From Lamellibrachia satsuma (taxonomy: Eukaryota; Annelida; Polychaeta; Sabellida; Siboglinidae): DNA of 64,000 nucleotides. The position numbers and the translations under genes were made by a program. The stretch spans positions 503,501-567,500 of the forward strand of contig BSQZ01000125.1 in the NCBI GenBank assembly GCA_033239005.1. Reading direction: 5' to 3'. Under the pieces are notes generated by a model, which was not told where the DNA came from, did not search any database, and saw nothing but the letters and a program-made list of their open reading frames with translations. Shown in pieces: positions 10,110 through 22,500 of this stretch (positions are counted from its first letter, which is position 1; the number at the start of each line of letters is the position of its first letter).

Positions 10110-12800
10110 TCAGGATGTAAGGCATGGTGGCCTGTGGTCAGAGCACCAGACTGTCAATCAGAGAGACCAGGGTTCAGAATGTAAGGCATGGTGGCCTGTG
10201 GTCAGAGCACCAGACTGTCAATCAGAGAGACCAGGGTTCAGAATGTAAGGCATGGTGGCCTGTGATCAGAGCACCAGACTATCAATCAGAGAGACCAGGG
10301 TTCAGAATGTAAGGCATGGTGGCCTGTGGTCAGAGCACCAGACTATCAATCAGAGAGACCAGGGTTCAGAATGTAAGGCATGGTGGCCTGTGATCAGAGC
10401 ACCAGACTATCAATCAGAGAGACCAGGGTTCAGAATGTAAGGCATGGTGGCCTGTGATCAGAGCACCAGACTCAATCAGAGAGACCAGGGTTCAGAATGT
10501 AAGGCATGGTGGCCTGTGGTCAGAGCACCAGACTGTCAATCAGATAGACCAGGGTTCAGAATGTAAGGCATGGTGGCCTGTGATCAGAGCACCAGACTGT
10601 CAATCAGAGAGACCAGGGTTCAGAATGTAAGGCATGGTGGCCTGTGGTCAGAGCACCAGACTGTCAATCAGAGAGACCAGGGTTCAGAATGTAAGGCATG
10701 GTGGCCTGTGGTCAGAGCACCAGACTGTCAATCAGAGAGACCAGGGTTCAGAATGTAAGGCATGGTGGCCTGTAGTCAGAGCACCAGACTGTCAATCAGA
10801 GAGACCACGGTTCAAAGTGTAAGGCACGGTGGCCTGTGGTCAGAGCACCTGACTGTCAATCAAAGAGACCAGGGTTCAGAATGTAAGGCATGGTGGCCTG
10901 TGGTCAGAGCACCTGACTGTCAATCAAAGAGACCAGGGTTCAGAATGTAAGGCATGGTGGCCTGTGGTCAGAGCACCTGACTGTCAATCAAAGAGACCAG
11001 GGTTCAGAATGTAAGGCATGGTGGCCTGTGGTCAGAGCACCAGACTGTCAATCAAAGAGACCAGGGTTCAGAGTGTAAGGCATGGTGGCCTGTGGTCAGA
11101 GCACCATCCTCAATCAGAGAGACCAGGGTTCAGAATGTAAGGCATGGTAGCCTGTGGTCAGAGCACCATCCTCAATCAGAGAGACCAGGGTTCAAAGTGT
11201 AAAGCATGGTAGCCTGTGGTCAGAGCACCAGCCTCAATCAGAGAGACCAGGGTTCAGAGTGTAAGGCATGGTAGCCTGTGGTCAGAGCACCAGTCTCAAT
11301 CAGTGAGACCAGGGTTCAGAGTGTAAAGCATGGTAGCCTGTGGTCAGAGCACCAGCCTCAGTCAGAGAGACCAGGGTTCAGAGAGTAAGGCATGGTAGCC
11401 TGTGGTCAGATCACCAGCCTCAATCAGAGAGACCAGGGTTCAAAGTGTAAAGCATGGTAGCCTGTGGTCAGAGCACCAGCCTCAGTCAGAGAGACCAGGG
11501 TTCAGACTGTAAGGCATGGTAGCCTGTGGTCAGAGCACCAGCCTCAATCAGTGAGACCAGGGTTCAGAGTGTAAGGCATGGTGGCCTGTGGTCAGAGCAC
11601 CAGCCTCAATCAGAGAGACCAGGGTTCAGAGTGTAAGGCATGGTAGCCTGTGGTCAGAGCACCAGCCTCAATCAGAGAGACCAGGGTTCAGAGTGTAAGG
11701 CATGGTAGCCTGTGGTCAGAGCACCAGCCTCAATCAGAGAGACCAGGGTTCAATGTGTAAGGCATGGTAGCCTGTGGTCAGAGCACCAGCCTCAATCAGA
11801 GAGACCAGGGTTCAGAGTGTAAAGCATGGTAGCCTGTGGTCAGAGCACCAGCCTCAGTCAGAGAGACCAGGGTTCAGAGTGTAAGGCATGGTAGCCTGTG
11901 GTCAGATCACCAGCCTCAGTCAGTGAGACCAGGGTTCAGAGTGTAAGGCATGGTAGCCTGTGGTCAGATCACCAGCCTCAATCAGAGAGACCAGGGTTCA
12001 GAGTGTAATGCATGGTAGCCTGTGGTCAGATCACCAGCCTCAATCAGTGAGACCAGGGTTCAGAGTGTAAGGCATGGTAGCCTGTGGTCAGATCACCAGC
12101 CTCAATCAGAGAGACCAGGGTTCAAAGTGTAAGGCATGGTAGCCTGTGGTCAGATCACCAGCCTCAATCAGAGAGACCAGGGTTCAAAGTGTAAAGCATG
12201 GTAGCCTGTGGTCAGATCACCAGCCTCAATCAGAGAGACCAGGGTTCATAGTGTAAGGCATGGTAGCCTGTGATCAGATCACCAGCCTCAATCAGAGAGA
12301 CCAGGGTTCAGAGTGTAAGGCATGGTAGCCTGTGGTCAGAGCACCAGCCTCAATCAGAGAGACCAGGGTTCAGAGTGTAAGGCATGGTAGCCTGTGGTCA
12401 GAGCACCAGCCTCAATCAGAGAGACCAGGGTTCAGAGTGTAAGGCATGGTAGCCTGTGGTCAGAGCACCAGCCTCAATCAGAGAGACCAGGGTTCAGAGT
12501 GTAAGGCATGGTAGCCTGTGGTCAGAGCACCAGCCTCAATCAGAGAGACCAGGGTTCAGAGTGTAAGGCATGGTAGCCTGTGGTCAGAGCACCAGCCTCA
12601 ATCAGAGAGACCAGGGTTCAAAGTGTAAAGCATGGTAGCCTGTGGTCAGAGCACCAGCCTCAATCAGAGAGACCATGGTTCAGAGTGTAAGGCATGGTAG
12701 CCTGTGGTCAGAGCACCAGCCTCAATCAGAGAGACCAGGGTTCAGAGTGTAAGGCATGGTGGCCTGTGATCAGAGCACCAGCCTCAATCAACGAGACCAG
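10110..12800 (+). repeat. 60-64-bp minisatellite with tRNA-like units, about 43 copies
   Basis: Units of 64 bp (about 10113-11100) pass into 60-bp units (about 11100-12800). Each unit reads like the middle of a tRNA: a D-arm/A-box segment TGGCCTGTGGTCAGAGCACC, then in the 64-bp form an anticodon-like loop CTGTCAA (GTC, Asp type), then a T-arm/B-box-like GGTTCAGA. The 60-bp form has lost four bases in the anticodon region. The acceptor stem is missing, so these are not functional tRNA genes. A tRNA-derived SINE head is the likely seed. The array begins about 35 bp after the exon D donor. Confidence 0.9.
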
Positions 12801-13084
12801 GCTTCCAGTCCACCTGATTCCATTTTGAAACTTCAATAATTTCGTTCACCTCACTTTGCCTGTCTTTCAGAAGAGACAGTAAAATGCGTTGGTCCCTTCT
12901 GTCTGATGTCTATGCCAGGGAAAGTAAAAGATCACACACAGGGAAATGGAAAACCTGTGATGAATTCAGAGTCAAAGGTCTAGATGTATGTAAACCCTTA
13001 CGAGTGCTGCACTGTCTGCTGCTTGAAACTTGTTCTAACAAGTGTCATGAATGCCTTGTCTTGGTGGATACCAGCACCTTACAA
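12801..13084. other. Short unique spacer in the last SART3 intron
   Basis: About 280 bp between two arrays, with no exon or other feature recognised. Confidence 0.45.
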
Positions 13085-14860
13085 AATGACATTATCGTTA
13101 TGGTTCTGGTGGTTGGGCGGTTCATAAAATGACATTATCGTTATGGTTCTGGTGGTTGGGTGGTTCATAAAATGACATTATCGTTATGGTTCTGCTGGTT
13201 GGATGGTTCATAAAATGACATTATCGTTATGGTTCTGGTGGTTGGGTGGTTTATAAAATGCCATTATCGTTATGGTTCTGGTGGTTGGATGGTTCATAAA
13301 ATGACATTATCATTATGGTTCTGGTGGTTGGGTGGTTCATAAAATGACATCGTTATGGTTCTGCTTGTTGGATAGTTCATAAAATGACATTATCGTTATG
13401 GTTCTGGTGGTTGGGTGGTTTATAAAATGCCATTATCGTTATGGTTCTGGTGGTTGGGTGGTTCGTAAAATGACACTATTGTTATGGTTCTGGTGGTTGG
13501 GTGGTTCATAAAAAGACATTATCGTTATGGTTCTGGTGGTTGGGTGGTTCATAAAATGACGCTATCGTTATGGTTCTGGTGGTTGGGTGGTTCATAAAAA
13601 GACATTATCGTTATGGTTCTGGTGGTTGGGTGTTTCATAAAATGACATTATCGTTATGGTTCTGGTGGTTGGGTGGTTCATAAAATGACATTATCGTTAT
13701 GGTTCTGGTGGTTGGGTGGTTCGTAAAATGACACTATTGTTATGGTTCTGGTGGTTGGGTGGTTCATAAAATGACATTATCGTTATGGTTCTGGTGGTTG
13801 AGTGGTTCATAAAATGACATTATCGTTATGGTTCTGGTGGTTGGGTGGTTCGTAAAATGACACTATCGTTATGGTTCTGGTGGTTGGGTGGTTCATAAAA
13901 TGACATTATCGTTATGGTTCTGGTGGTTGGGTGGTTCATAAAATGACATTATCATTATGGTTCTGATGGTTGGGTGTTTCATAAAATGACATTATCGTTA
14001 TGGTTCTGGTGGTTGGGTGTTTCATAAAATGACATTATCGTTATGGTTCTGCTGGTCGGGTGGTTCGTAAAATGAAATTATCGTTATGGTTCTGGTGGTT
14101 GGGTGGTTCATAAAATGACATTATCATTATGGTTCTGATGGTTGGGTGTTTCATAAAATGACATTATCGTTATGGTTCTGGTGGTTGGGTGTTTCATAAA
14201 ATGACATTATCGTTATGGTTCTGCTGGTCGGGTGGTTCGTAAAATGAAATTATCGTTATGGTTCTGGTGGTTGGGTGGTTCATAAAATGACATTATCATT
14301 ATGGTTCTGATGGTTGGGTGTTTCATAAAATGACATTATCGTTATGGTTCTGGTGGTTGGATGGTTCATAAAATTACATTATCATTATGGTTCTGGTGGT
14401 TGGATGGTTCATAAAATTACATTATCATTATGGTTCTGGTGGTTGGATGGTTCATAAAATGACATTATCATTATGGTTCTGGTGGTTGGATGGTTCATAA
14501 AATGACATTATCGTTATGGTTCTGCTGGTCGGGTGGTTCGTAAAATGAAATTATCGTTATGGTTCTGGTGGTTGGGTGGTTCATAAAATGACATTATCAT
14601 TATGGTTCTGATGGTTGGGTGTTTCATAAAATGACATTATTGTTATGGTTCTGGTGGTTGGATGGTTCATAAAATTACATTATCATTATGGTTCTGGTGG
14701 TTGGATGGTTCATAAAATTACATTATCATTATGGTTCTGGTGGTTGGATGGTTCATAAAATTACATTATCATTATGGTTCTGGTGGTTGGATGGTTCATA
14801 AAATGACATTATCGTTATGGTTCTGGTGGTTGGGTGTTTCATAAAATGACATTATCGTTT
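13085..14860 (+). repeat. 43-bp G-rich minisatellite, about 41 copies
   Basis: The unit contains GTTATGGTTCTGGTGGTTGG followed by GTGGTTCATAAAATGACATT. Most units have four GG runs within about 20 nt on the SART3 sense strand. Higher-order blocks recur (for example the GCTGGTCGGGTGG variant at about 14050, 14220 and 14520), which points to block duplication. It ends about 45 bp before the last SART3 exon. Confidence 0.95.
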
Positions 14861-14907
14861 CATTGCACTGAATTGTTTACTGTCCCTCAATCTTCTCTCT
14901 CCTCCAG

Positions 14908-15049
14908 CCACGGCCGAGCGAGGACAATGGTGTCCTTCATGCCAAGGTCATTACAGAAACCAGGTCAAGGTCAGAGTGCTGCAGCCAATGGAGACCCGGC
15001 CACTAAGATGAGCAATGCAGACTTCCGGAGCTTCTTGCTAAAGAAGTGA
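14908..15049 (+). CDS. SART3: SART3 last exon (C-terminal LSm-binding tail)
   Basis: The exon follows CTCTCCTCCAG and supplies the third base of the codon split from exon D. It encodes GRARTMVSFMPRSLQ, then a low-complexity spacer, then KMSNADFRSFLLKK and TGA. The end matches the family C-terminus KMSNADFAKLFLRK, the short motif that contacts the U6 LSm ring. Exons D and E together are 288 bp including the stop. Confidence 0.95.
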
Positions 15050-15794
15050 GCTAAGAGATGTTTACTCAGAAGATACAATCTCAGCTGACTGCTCAGGTTG
15101 GTTGAATATGTCAGTGTCCTGCTCTCGCTACGACACGAACACGACCTATGGACATTGTACCAGACACAGACACAGACACAGTCACAGTGGGCAAACTGGG
15201 TTGAAAATGTATCAACTATGTTTTTTGAAAAACTTTTATTGGATATTGTTTTATTGGCCAATTTGTTTTTAAAAATTGGTGTAATTTTTTCCATTGATCA
15301 TTGTTTTTTTACCCACTGGTAAACATATTCTGGGTGTTCACTGACAGATATAACAAATATGATGTTTTGTATTTTAAGTGATGCTAAGTCTGTATTTTAT
15401 TAAATATGGCAGAATTGTAGGTTTATGCAATATTTTGTTGACAATAATTATACAGGAAACAAAACATTAAACAATTATTGTAATGTGGAATTACTGTTGT
15501 AACAGAACTAGATTACCACATGTCTGTTATTGTAATGTGGAATTACTGTTGAATTACTTTTGTAACAGAACTAGATTACCACATGATTCAGTTATTGTAA
15601 TGTGGAATTACTGTTGTAACAGATCTAGATTATCACGACTCAGCATTTCTCAGAAATTTTTGGGAGTCATATGACAAAGATCTGTTATTTAATTTGTATT
15701 ACCTCTTAGGAGATAATATTAATAACAATTATGTTCTGTTTTGTATAATATTACTGCAGATATGATGTTTCTGGCCGCTTTATGAACTAGAACT
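15050..15794 (+). other. Probable SART3 3' untranslated region
   Basis: AT-rich sequence after the stop. A repeat of about 52-58 bp (GTAATGTGGAATTACTGTTG core) occurs about three times at 15479-15640. ATTAAA hexamers occur at 15399 and 15466, so the transcript may end in this stretch. No coding sequence is recognised. Confidence 0.55.
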
Positions 15795-16210
15795 GAGGAC
15801 ACAATCTCCCCCACACAGTGTCAACACACATTGTCCCACACAGTGTCCCCCAACACAGTGTCCCACACGGTGATCCCCACACAGTGTCCCACACAGTGAC
15901 CCCCACACAGTGTCTCACACAGTGTCCCACACAATCTCCCCACACAGTATCCCCACACACACACATTGTCCCCCACACAGTGTCCCACACGGTGACCCCC
16001 ACACAGTGTCCCACACAGTGACCCCCACACAGTCTCCCCACACATGACCCCCACACATTGTCCCCCCACACAGTGTCCCACACGGTGACCCCCACACAGT
16101 GTCCCACACAGTGACCCCCACACAGTCTCCCACACATGACCCCCACACAGTGTCCCCCCACACACACAGTCTCCCCCAGACAGTGTCCTCACACAGTGTC
16201 TCTCACACAA
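15795..16210. repeat. CACACAGTGTCCC-type minisatellite between convergent genes
   Basis: Irregular 13-27-bp units of the form CCCACACAGTGTCCCACACA fill the gap between the SART3 and SMPD4 3' ends. Long frames on both strands are artefacts of composition. Confidence 0.92.
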
Positions 16211-16289
16211 GATCAGAGCTGTTAGTTAGCTATAAATTAAATTATGTTCAGCGGTTCACATGTTCCTGTTACAAAAGATTTTATAAGGA

Positions 16290-16295
16290 AATAAA
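16290..16295 (+). terminator. Candidate SART3 poly(A) signal AATAAA
   Basis: AATAAA in GGAAATAAAGTT, about 1.24 kb after the SART3 stop and beyond the GTGTCCC array. Nearer ATTAAA hexamers compete with it. Confidence 0.3.
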
Positions 16296-16403
16296 GTTCT
16301 TAAATCAACTGATATTTCATGGGTAATTGATTTCGGACTGTGATTGTGTTATTCTGTCAAGACAGACAAAACAACATGTTCAATAACACTTTCATGTAAA
16401 GTA

Positions 16404-16409
16404 TTTAAT
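16404..16409 (-). terminator. Candidate SMPD4 poly(A) signal ATTAAA
   Basis: TTTAAT on the + strand reads ATTAAA on the SMPD4 strand, about 580 bp after its stop codon. Confidence 0.3.
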
Positions 16410-16559
16410 CTGATAATAATAGACAGCTGACGACACAGAACAACACAAGACTATGTTTCAGTGTGTTGTTTTGAGTGACAGATCCAACGCATGATGACAC
16501 TGAATCCTCGATGGGCTGGCGGAAGGCACAACACCCGTCACACTTCCCTTGTTCTCCCA

Positions 16560-16750
16560 TATGGATGGCACCAGCACTGTGTGGCCGGCACCACATAGTT
16601 GGCATGGACAGCACCGTGGTCAGCACCACACTGATGGCACCAGCACTGTGTGGCCGGCACCACATAGTTGGCATGGACAGCTCCGTGCAGACAGCACCAT
16701 GGTCAGCACCACACTGATGGCACCAGCGCCTTGTGGACAGCACCGTGCAT
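16560..16750. repeat. About 69-bp repeat in the SMPD4 3' flank, about 2.5 copies
   Basis: The block GGCACCAGCACTGTGTGGCC ... GGCATGGACAGC recurs, with shorter partial copies. It lies in the likely SMPD4 3' untranslated region. Confidence 0.8.
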
Positions 16751-16989
16751 ATTTCAGTGACGCTGCACAGACAACACCACTCTGATTGCATCACACGGGT
16801 GGCACAATGCAGATGGCACTATATAATGGATGTATCTATCACAAGCTAGCGTTCGCATGAAGTCGCCCATATTATATAACGACAGTTTCAACCGCCCCAT
16901 AGAGGCCAAAAATGCACCAGGCAGTACAAAGTGTGGTGATCTCTGGTAGACCAACACAGCATTACTGCATTAAGAATGTCTGTCGAGTA

Positions 16990-17343
16990 TCAAGACTGCT
17001 TGAGGCGCCTCCTGGTGGTGTGGACCAGCGCTCTGACGACTCCGTAAAGCAGGGCCAGTGTTAGTAGGAAGACAATGTAGCCAACGAACCCTGCCCCAAA
17101 CCACAGGTTGATGAACATGTAGGCAGCCGCCAGGTAACCCAGAGTCTGGTAGCTCGCCAACCACCGCAGGCTGACACGTGGCGCCACCTGGCCCAGGGAG
17201 AGCCGCCGCTGACTCTGTGGTGACAGGCTGTGTGTTGATTCGTTTATTGTCGACTGGTTGACAATTGGCTGTCGTAAGTACTGGCGAAGGATCAGAGCGA
17301 AGACAGTGCGACGACGACAGACCAATGCCATCCTCTCTCCAAA
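16990..17343 (-). CDS. SMPD4: SMPD4 last exon (C-terminal membrane anchor)
   Basis: SMPD4 (neutral sphingomyelinase 3) is a membrane protein of the ER and nuclear envelope, annotated as cleaving sphingomyelin to ceramide and phosphocholine and linked to nuclear pores. This exon reads FGERMALVCRR, matching the family FAGQMAALCSR, then a basic/Ser-rich stretch, LSLRFLGSY-like VSLRWLASYQT, and two hydrophobic runs (about residues 68-85 and 89-105 of the exon) that form the C-terminal membrane anchor, then TGA. The acceptor is GCTGTAG in phase 0. The exon encodes 117 residues. Confidence 0.92.
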   Translation of the reverse strand, partial: FGERMALVCRRRTVFALILRQYLRQPIVNQSTINESTHSLSPQSQRRLSLGQVAPRVSLRWLASYQTLGYLAAAYMFINLWFGAGFVGYIVFLLTLALLYGVVRALVHTTRRRLKQS

Positions 17344-17604
17344 CTACAGCATAAGTCACAGCTAATATTACAACTACAATTAAATATTTTAATTCAGCAC
17401 GTTGTAGACAATCACTGGATACTAGATAGGTTTGATTTTTCGCAAAATTATTCTAAAACGAGACGGGAAAAATATAATTTTATTTTAAACGTAAACTAAT
17501 GGTAACAAAATACTATTTGTTCAGCCAAATTATTTCATTGTGCAATCTGATGTATAATTTGTAAAAAAATGTTCATGATTTTAATTTTCTGTGTCACTTA
17601 GAGA
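17344..17604. other. SMPD4 last intron, unique part
   Basis: About 260 bp of AT-rich intron with no recognised feature. Confidence 0.45.
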
Positions 17605-18240
17605 CAGAGTCGAACACTACAGTGGCTACATGCAGACACCACAGTGGCTACACTCTGACACTACAGTGGCTACATGCAGACACTACAGTGGCTACACTCA
17701 GACACTACAGTGGCTACATGCGGACACCACAGTGGCTACACTCTGACACTACAGTGGTTACATGCAGACACTACAGTGGCTACACTCAGACACTACAGTG
17801 GCTACATGCGGACACCACAGTGGCTACACTCTGACACTACAGTGGCTACATGCAGACACTACAGTGGCTACACTCAGACACTACAGTGGCTACATGCGGA
17901 CACCACAGTGGCTACACTCTGACACTACAGTGGCTACATGCGGACACCACAGTGGCTACACTCTGACACTACAGTGGCTACATGCGGACACCACAGTGGC
18001 TACACTCTGACACTACAGTGGCTACATGCAGACACTACAGTGGCTACACTCAGACACTACAGTGGCTACACTCGGACACTACAGAGGTTACATGCAGACA
18101 CTACAGTGGCTACATGCAGACACTACAGTGGCTACACTCAGACACTACAGAGGTTACACTAGGACACTACAGTGGTTACATGCAGACACTACACAGGCTA
18201 TACAGCGGACACTAGCGACTACATGCGGACACTACAGTAT
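17605..18240. repeat. 22-bp minisatellite with 44/88-bp higher order, about 29 copies
   Basis: The unit is of the form CACTACAGTGGCTACATGCA. Two variants alternate, so larger blocks repeat. It begins about 13 bp downstream of the donor of SMPD4 exon 15, and the intron start GTAAGTGTCCACTAT itself resembles the unit. Confidence 0.94.
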
Positions 18241-18253
18241 AGTGGACACTTAC

Positions 18254-18382
18254 CAGCTCATTGATGAAGCAGGCCAGTATGTAAAACATGCGAACAAGGA
18301 ACGCGTTCTCGTACGACCTGATTGGCTGGAGGTCAGGGTCGCCCTGATAATCGATGTTGAATTTACGTAAACCATTCACCAG
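18254..18382 (-). CDS. SMPD4: SMPD4 exon 15
   Basis: 129 bp, 43 codons, phase 0 at both ends. It encodes [20 protein letters not shown], close to the highly conserved family block [22 protein letters not shown]. The acceptor is CTCTTTCAG and the donor CTG|GTAAGT. Confidence 0.97.
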
Positions 18383-18724
18383 CTGAAAGAGACAAGAACT
18401 GGCTATAGAAGGCTGCACTAGTTGATGTGACATTTGGGGTGTTTCAAGAAAACCTTCATATGACTTTGGGATGACGCCACAGAATACAAATGCCCTACTT
18501 TTTTGTTTTTCAACATTACTTTGGTTTCTCTGAATTGAGTCATTGTGTGCTGTAATTCTGCTGTGTTTGGTACAGATAAGGTACACTGAAGTTTTTATTT
18601 GGATTCTAGTTCAAAATACCTTGAAATATGCCATCAAAATATATAAAACAATTATTCAAATATATTGATCATAATATTAATGCATTTGTCTGTGCATTAT
18701 GATTGCTGTGTTCCCGTGTGTTTA
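18383..18724. other. SMPD4 intron 14, unique part
   Basis: About 340 bp of ordinary AT-rich intron. Nothing recognised. Confidence 0.45.
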
Positions 18725-18990
18725 CATCGAGTCTACACGTCATAGCCATACAGTCTACACGCCATAGAGTCTACACACCATAGAGTCTACACGCCATAGA
18801 GTCTACACGCCATAGCCATAGAGTCTACACGCCATAGCCACAGAGTCTACACGCCATAGAATCTACACGCCATAGAGTCTACATGCCATAGAGTCTACAT
18901 GCCAGAGTCTACACGCCATAGCCATAGAGTCTACACGCCATAGAGTCTACACGCCATAGAGTCTACACGCCAGAGTCTACACGCCATGAG
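18725..18990. repeat. 15-22-bp (GAGTCTACACGCCATA) array
   Basis: About 15 copies with an optional GCCATA insertion, in the intron between SMPD4 exons 14 and 15. Confidence 0.92.
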
Positions 18991-19152
18991 TGGGGAGTTA
19001 GATGATGGGATCAGTGACAAAGAAGGGAAAAAAAATTTATGACTGGTATCAGTGCCTGCCTCGCCCCGGACTTCAGCGATAAAGAAGAGTGCAACATAAA
19101 ATTGCTGATCAAATGAAATAAATGACATGGCCTAACAGAAATGACCCCTGAC

Positions 19153-19387
19153 CTGATATCTCCCGAGGGGCGTCAATTGTGGCCCCTCCTCAGTGTCGAG
19201 GGTGTCTGGAGCGAGATCCTGTGAGTCGTGACCTTGACCTTTGATAACGGTGGTGTTGTTGACCCCGCCACCCCACAGGGACAAATCAGCAGCTGGGCTG
19301 GTTCCGGAGGGCGGCTCCATCTCGAAGAAGTTGCACAGATACGACTCCGCCTGCTCCAGATGTGTCTCCACTCGCTGCCAATCACCA
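19153..19387 (-). CDS. SMPD4: SMPD4 exon 14
   Basis: 235 bp. It encodes VETHLEQAESYLCNFFEM (family pattern TDEYLEKALEYLRQIFRL), an acidic low-complexity stretch, then LTPLGRYQ, matching the family LTPLGRYQIINGL across the next junction. It completes a phase-2 codon at the start and ends in phase 0 before GTCAGG, a less typical donor. Confidence 0.93.
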
Positions 19388-19509
19388 CTGCCATGACAAC
19401 AGCCAATCATATGAGGTCTTACAACATGTCAACCAATCAAAAGTTATCTGATGCAAGAAAGTCTAGACAGCTTAAATCATCTAGTTGTGATCTACTTTTT
19501 GTTTCTAGT

Positions 19510-22500
19510 TTTGAAACAAACATTGGAACTACTGGGAAGGGCTTTTTCTTTGGAACTACCGGGAAGGGCTTTCTCTTTGGTACAAACATTGGAACTACTG
19601 GGAAGGGCTTTCTCTTTGAAACAAACATTGGAACTACCGGGGAAGGACTTTCTCTTTGAAACAAACATTGGAACTACCGGGGAAGGGCTTTCTCTTTGAA
19701 ACAAACATTGGAACTACCGGGGAAGGGCTTTCTCTTTGAAACAAACATTGGAACTACCGCGGAAGGGCTTTCTCTTTGAAACAAACATTGGAACTACCGG
19801 GGAAGGGCTTTCTCTTTGAAACAAACATTGGAACTACCGGGGAAGGGCTTTCTCTTTGAAACAAACATTGGAACTACCGGGGAAGGGCTTTCTCTTTGAA
19901 ACAAACATTGGAACTACCGGGGAAGGGCTTTCTCTTTGAAACAAACATTGGAACTACCGGGAAGGGCTTTCTCTTTGAAACAAACATTGGAACTACCGGG
20001 AAGGGCTTTCTCTTTGAAACAAACATTGGAACTACCGGGAAGGGCTTTCTCTTTGAAACAAACATTGGAACTACCGGGAAGGGCTTTTCTTTGAAACAAA
20101 CATTGGAACTACCGGAAGGGCTTTCTCTTTGAAACAAACATTGGAACTACCGGGAAGGGCTTTCTCTTTGAAACAAACATTGGAACTACCGGGAAGGGCT
20201 TTCTCTTTGAAACAAACATTGGAACTACCGGGAATGGCTTTCTTTGAAACAAACATTGGAACTACCGGGAAGGGCTTTTCTTTGAAACAAACATTGGAAC
20301 TACCGGGAAGGGCTTTCTCTTTGAAACAAACATTGGAACTACCGGGAATGGCTTTCTCTTTGAAACAAACATTGGAACTACCGGGAAGGACTTTCTCTTT
20401 GAAACAAACATTGGAACTACCGGGGAAGGGCTTTCTCTTTGAAACAAACATTGGAACTACCGGGGAAGGGCTTTCTCTTTGAAACAAACATTGGAACTAC
20501 CGGGGAAGGGCTTTCTCTTTGAAACAAACATTGGAACTACCGGGGAAGGGCTTTCTCTTTGAAACAAACATTGGAACTACCGGGGAAGGGCTTTTTCTTT
20601 GAAACAAACATTGGAACTACCGGGGAAGCTTAAATCATCTAGTTGTGATCTACTTTTTGTTTCTAGTTTTGAAACAAACATTGGAACTACTGGGAAGGGC
20701 TTTCTCTTTGAAACAAACATTGGAACTACCGGGGAAGGGCTTTCTCTTTGAAACAAACATTGGAACTACCGGGGAAGGGCTTTCTCTTTGAAACAAACAT
20801 TGGAACTACCGGGGAAGGGCTTTTTCTTTGAAACAAACATTGGAACTACCGGGGAAGCTTAAATCATCTAGTTGTGATCTACTTTTTGTTTCTAGTTTTG
20901 AAACAAACATTGGAACTACTGGGAAGGGCTTTCTCTTTGGAACTACTGGGAAGGGCTTTTTCTTTGGAACTACCAGGGAAGGGCTTTCTCTTTGAAACAA
21001 ACATTGGAACTACCGGGGAAGGACTTTCTCTTTGAAACAAACATTGGAACTACCGGGGAAGGGCTTTCTCTTTGAAACAAACATTGGAACTACCGGGGAA
21101 TGGCTTTCTCTTTGAAACAAACATTGGAACTACCGCGGAAGGGCTTTTTCTTTGAAACAAATATTGGAACTACTGGGAATGGCTTTCTCTTTGAAACAAA
21201 CATTGGAACTACAGGGGAAGGGCTTTCTCTTTGAAACAAACATTGGAACTACCGGGGAAGGGCTTTCTCTTTGAAACAAACATTGGAACTACCGGGGAAG
21301 GGCTTTCTCTTTGAAACAAACATTGGAACTACCGGGGAAGGGCTTTCTCTTTGAAACAAACATTGGAACTACCGGGGAAGGGCTTTCTCTTTGAAACAAA
21401 CATTGGAACTACCGGGGAAGGGCTTTCTCTTTGAAACAAACATTGGAACTACCGGGGAAGGGCTTTCTCTTTGAAACAAACATTGGAACTACCGGGGAAT
21501 GGCTTTCTCTTTGAAACAAACATTGGAACTACCGGGGAAGGGCTTTCTCTTTGAAACAAACATTGGAACTACCGGGGAAGGGCTTTCTCTTTGAAACAAA
21601 CATTGGAACTACCGGGGAAGGACTTTCTCTTTGAAACAAACATTGGAACTACCGGGGAAGGGCTTTCTCTTTGAAACAAACATTGGAACTACCGGGGAAT
21701 GGCTTTCTCTTTGAAACAAACATTGGAACTACCGGGGAAGGGCTTTCTCTTTGAAACAAACATTGGAACTACCGGGGAAGGGCTTTCTCTTTGAAACAAA
21801 CATTGGAACTACCGGGGAAGGGCTTTCTCTTTGAAACAAACATTGGAACTACCGGGGAAGGGCTTTCTCTTTGAAACAAACATTGGAACTACCGGGGAAG
21901 GGCTTTCTCTTTGAAACAAACATTGGAACTACCGGGGAATGGCTTTCTCTTTGAAACAAACATTGGAACTACCGGGGAATGGCTTTCTCTTTGAAACAAA
22001 CATTGGAACTACCGGGGAAGGGCTTTCTCTTTGAAACAAACATTGGAACTACCGGGGAAGGGCTTTCTCTTTGAAACAAACATTGGAACTACCGGGGAAT
22101 GGCTTTCTCTTTGAAACAAACATTGGAACTACCGGGTAAGGGCTTTCTCTTTGAAACAAACATTGGAACTACCGGGGAAGGGCTTTCTCTTTGAAACAAA
22201 CATTGGAACTACCGGGGAATGGCTTTCTCTTTGAAACAAACATTGGAACTACCGGGGAATGGTTTTCTCTTTGAAACAAACATTGGAACTACCGGGGAAG
22301 GGTTTTCTCTTTGAAACAAACATTGGAACTACCGGGGAATGGCTTTCTCTTTGAAACAAACATTGGAAATACCGGGGAAGGACTTTCTCTTTGAAACAAC
22401 ATTGGAACTACCAGGAAGGGCTTTTTTTTTGAAACAAACATTGGAACTACCGAGGAATGGTTTTCTCTTTGAAACAAACATTGGAACTACAGGGGAAGGG

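Noticed and set aside
10110..12800. Tandem functional tRNA genes
   Set aside because: No acceptor stem, a mismatched anticodon stem, and a four-base loss in the anticodon region in most units.
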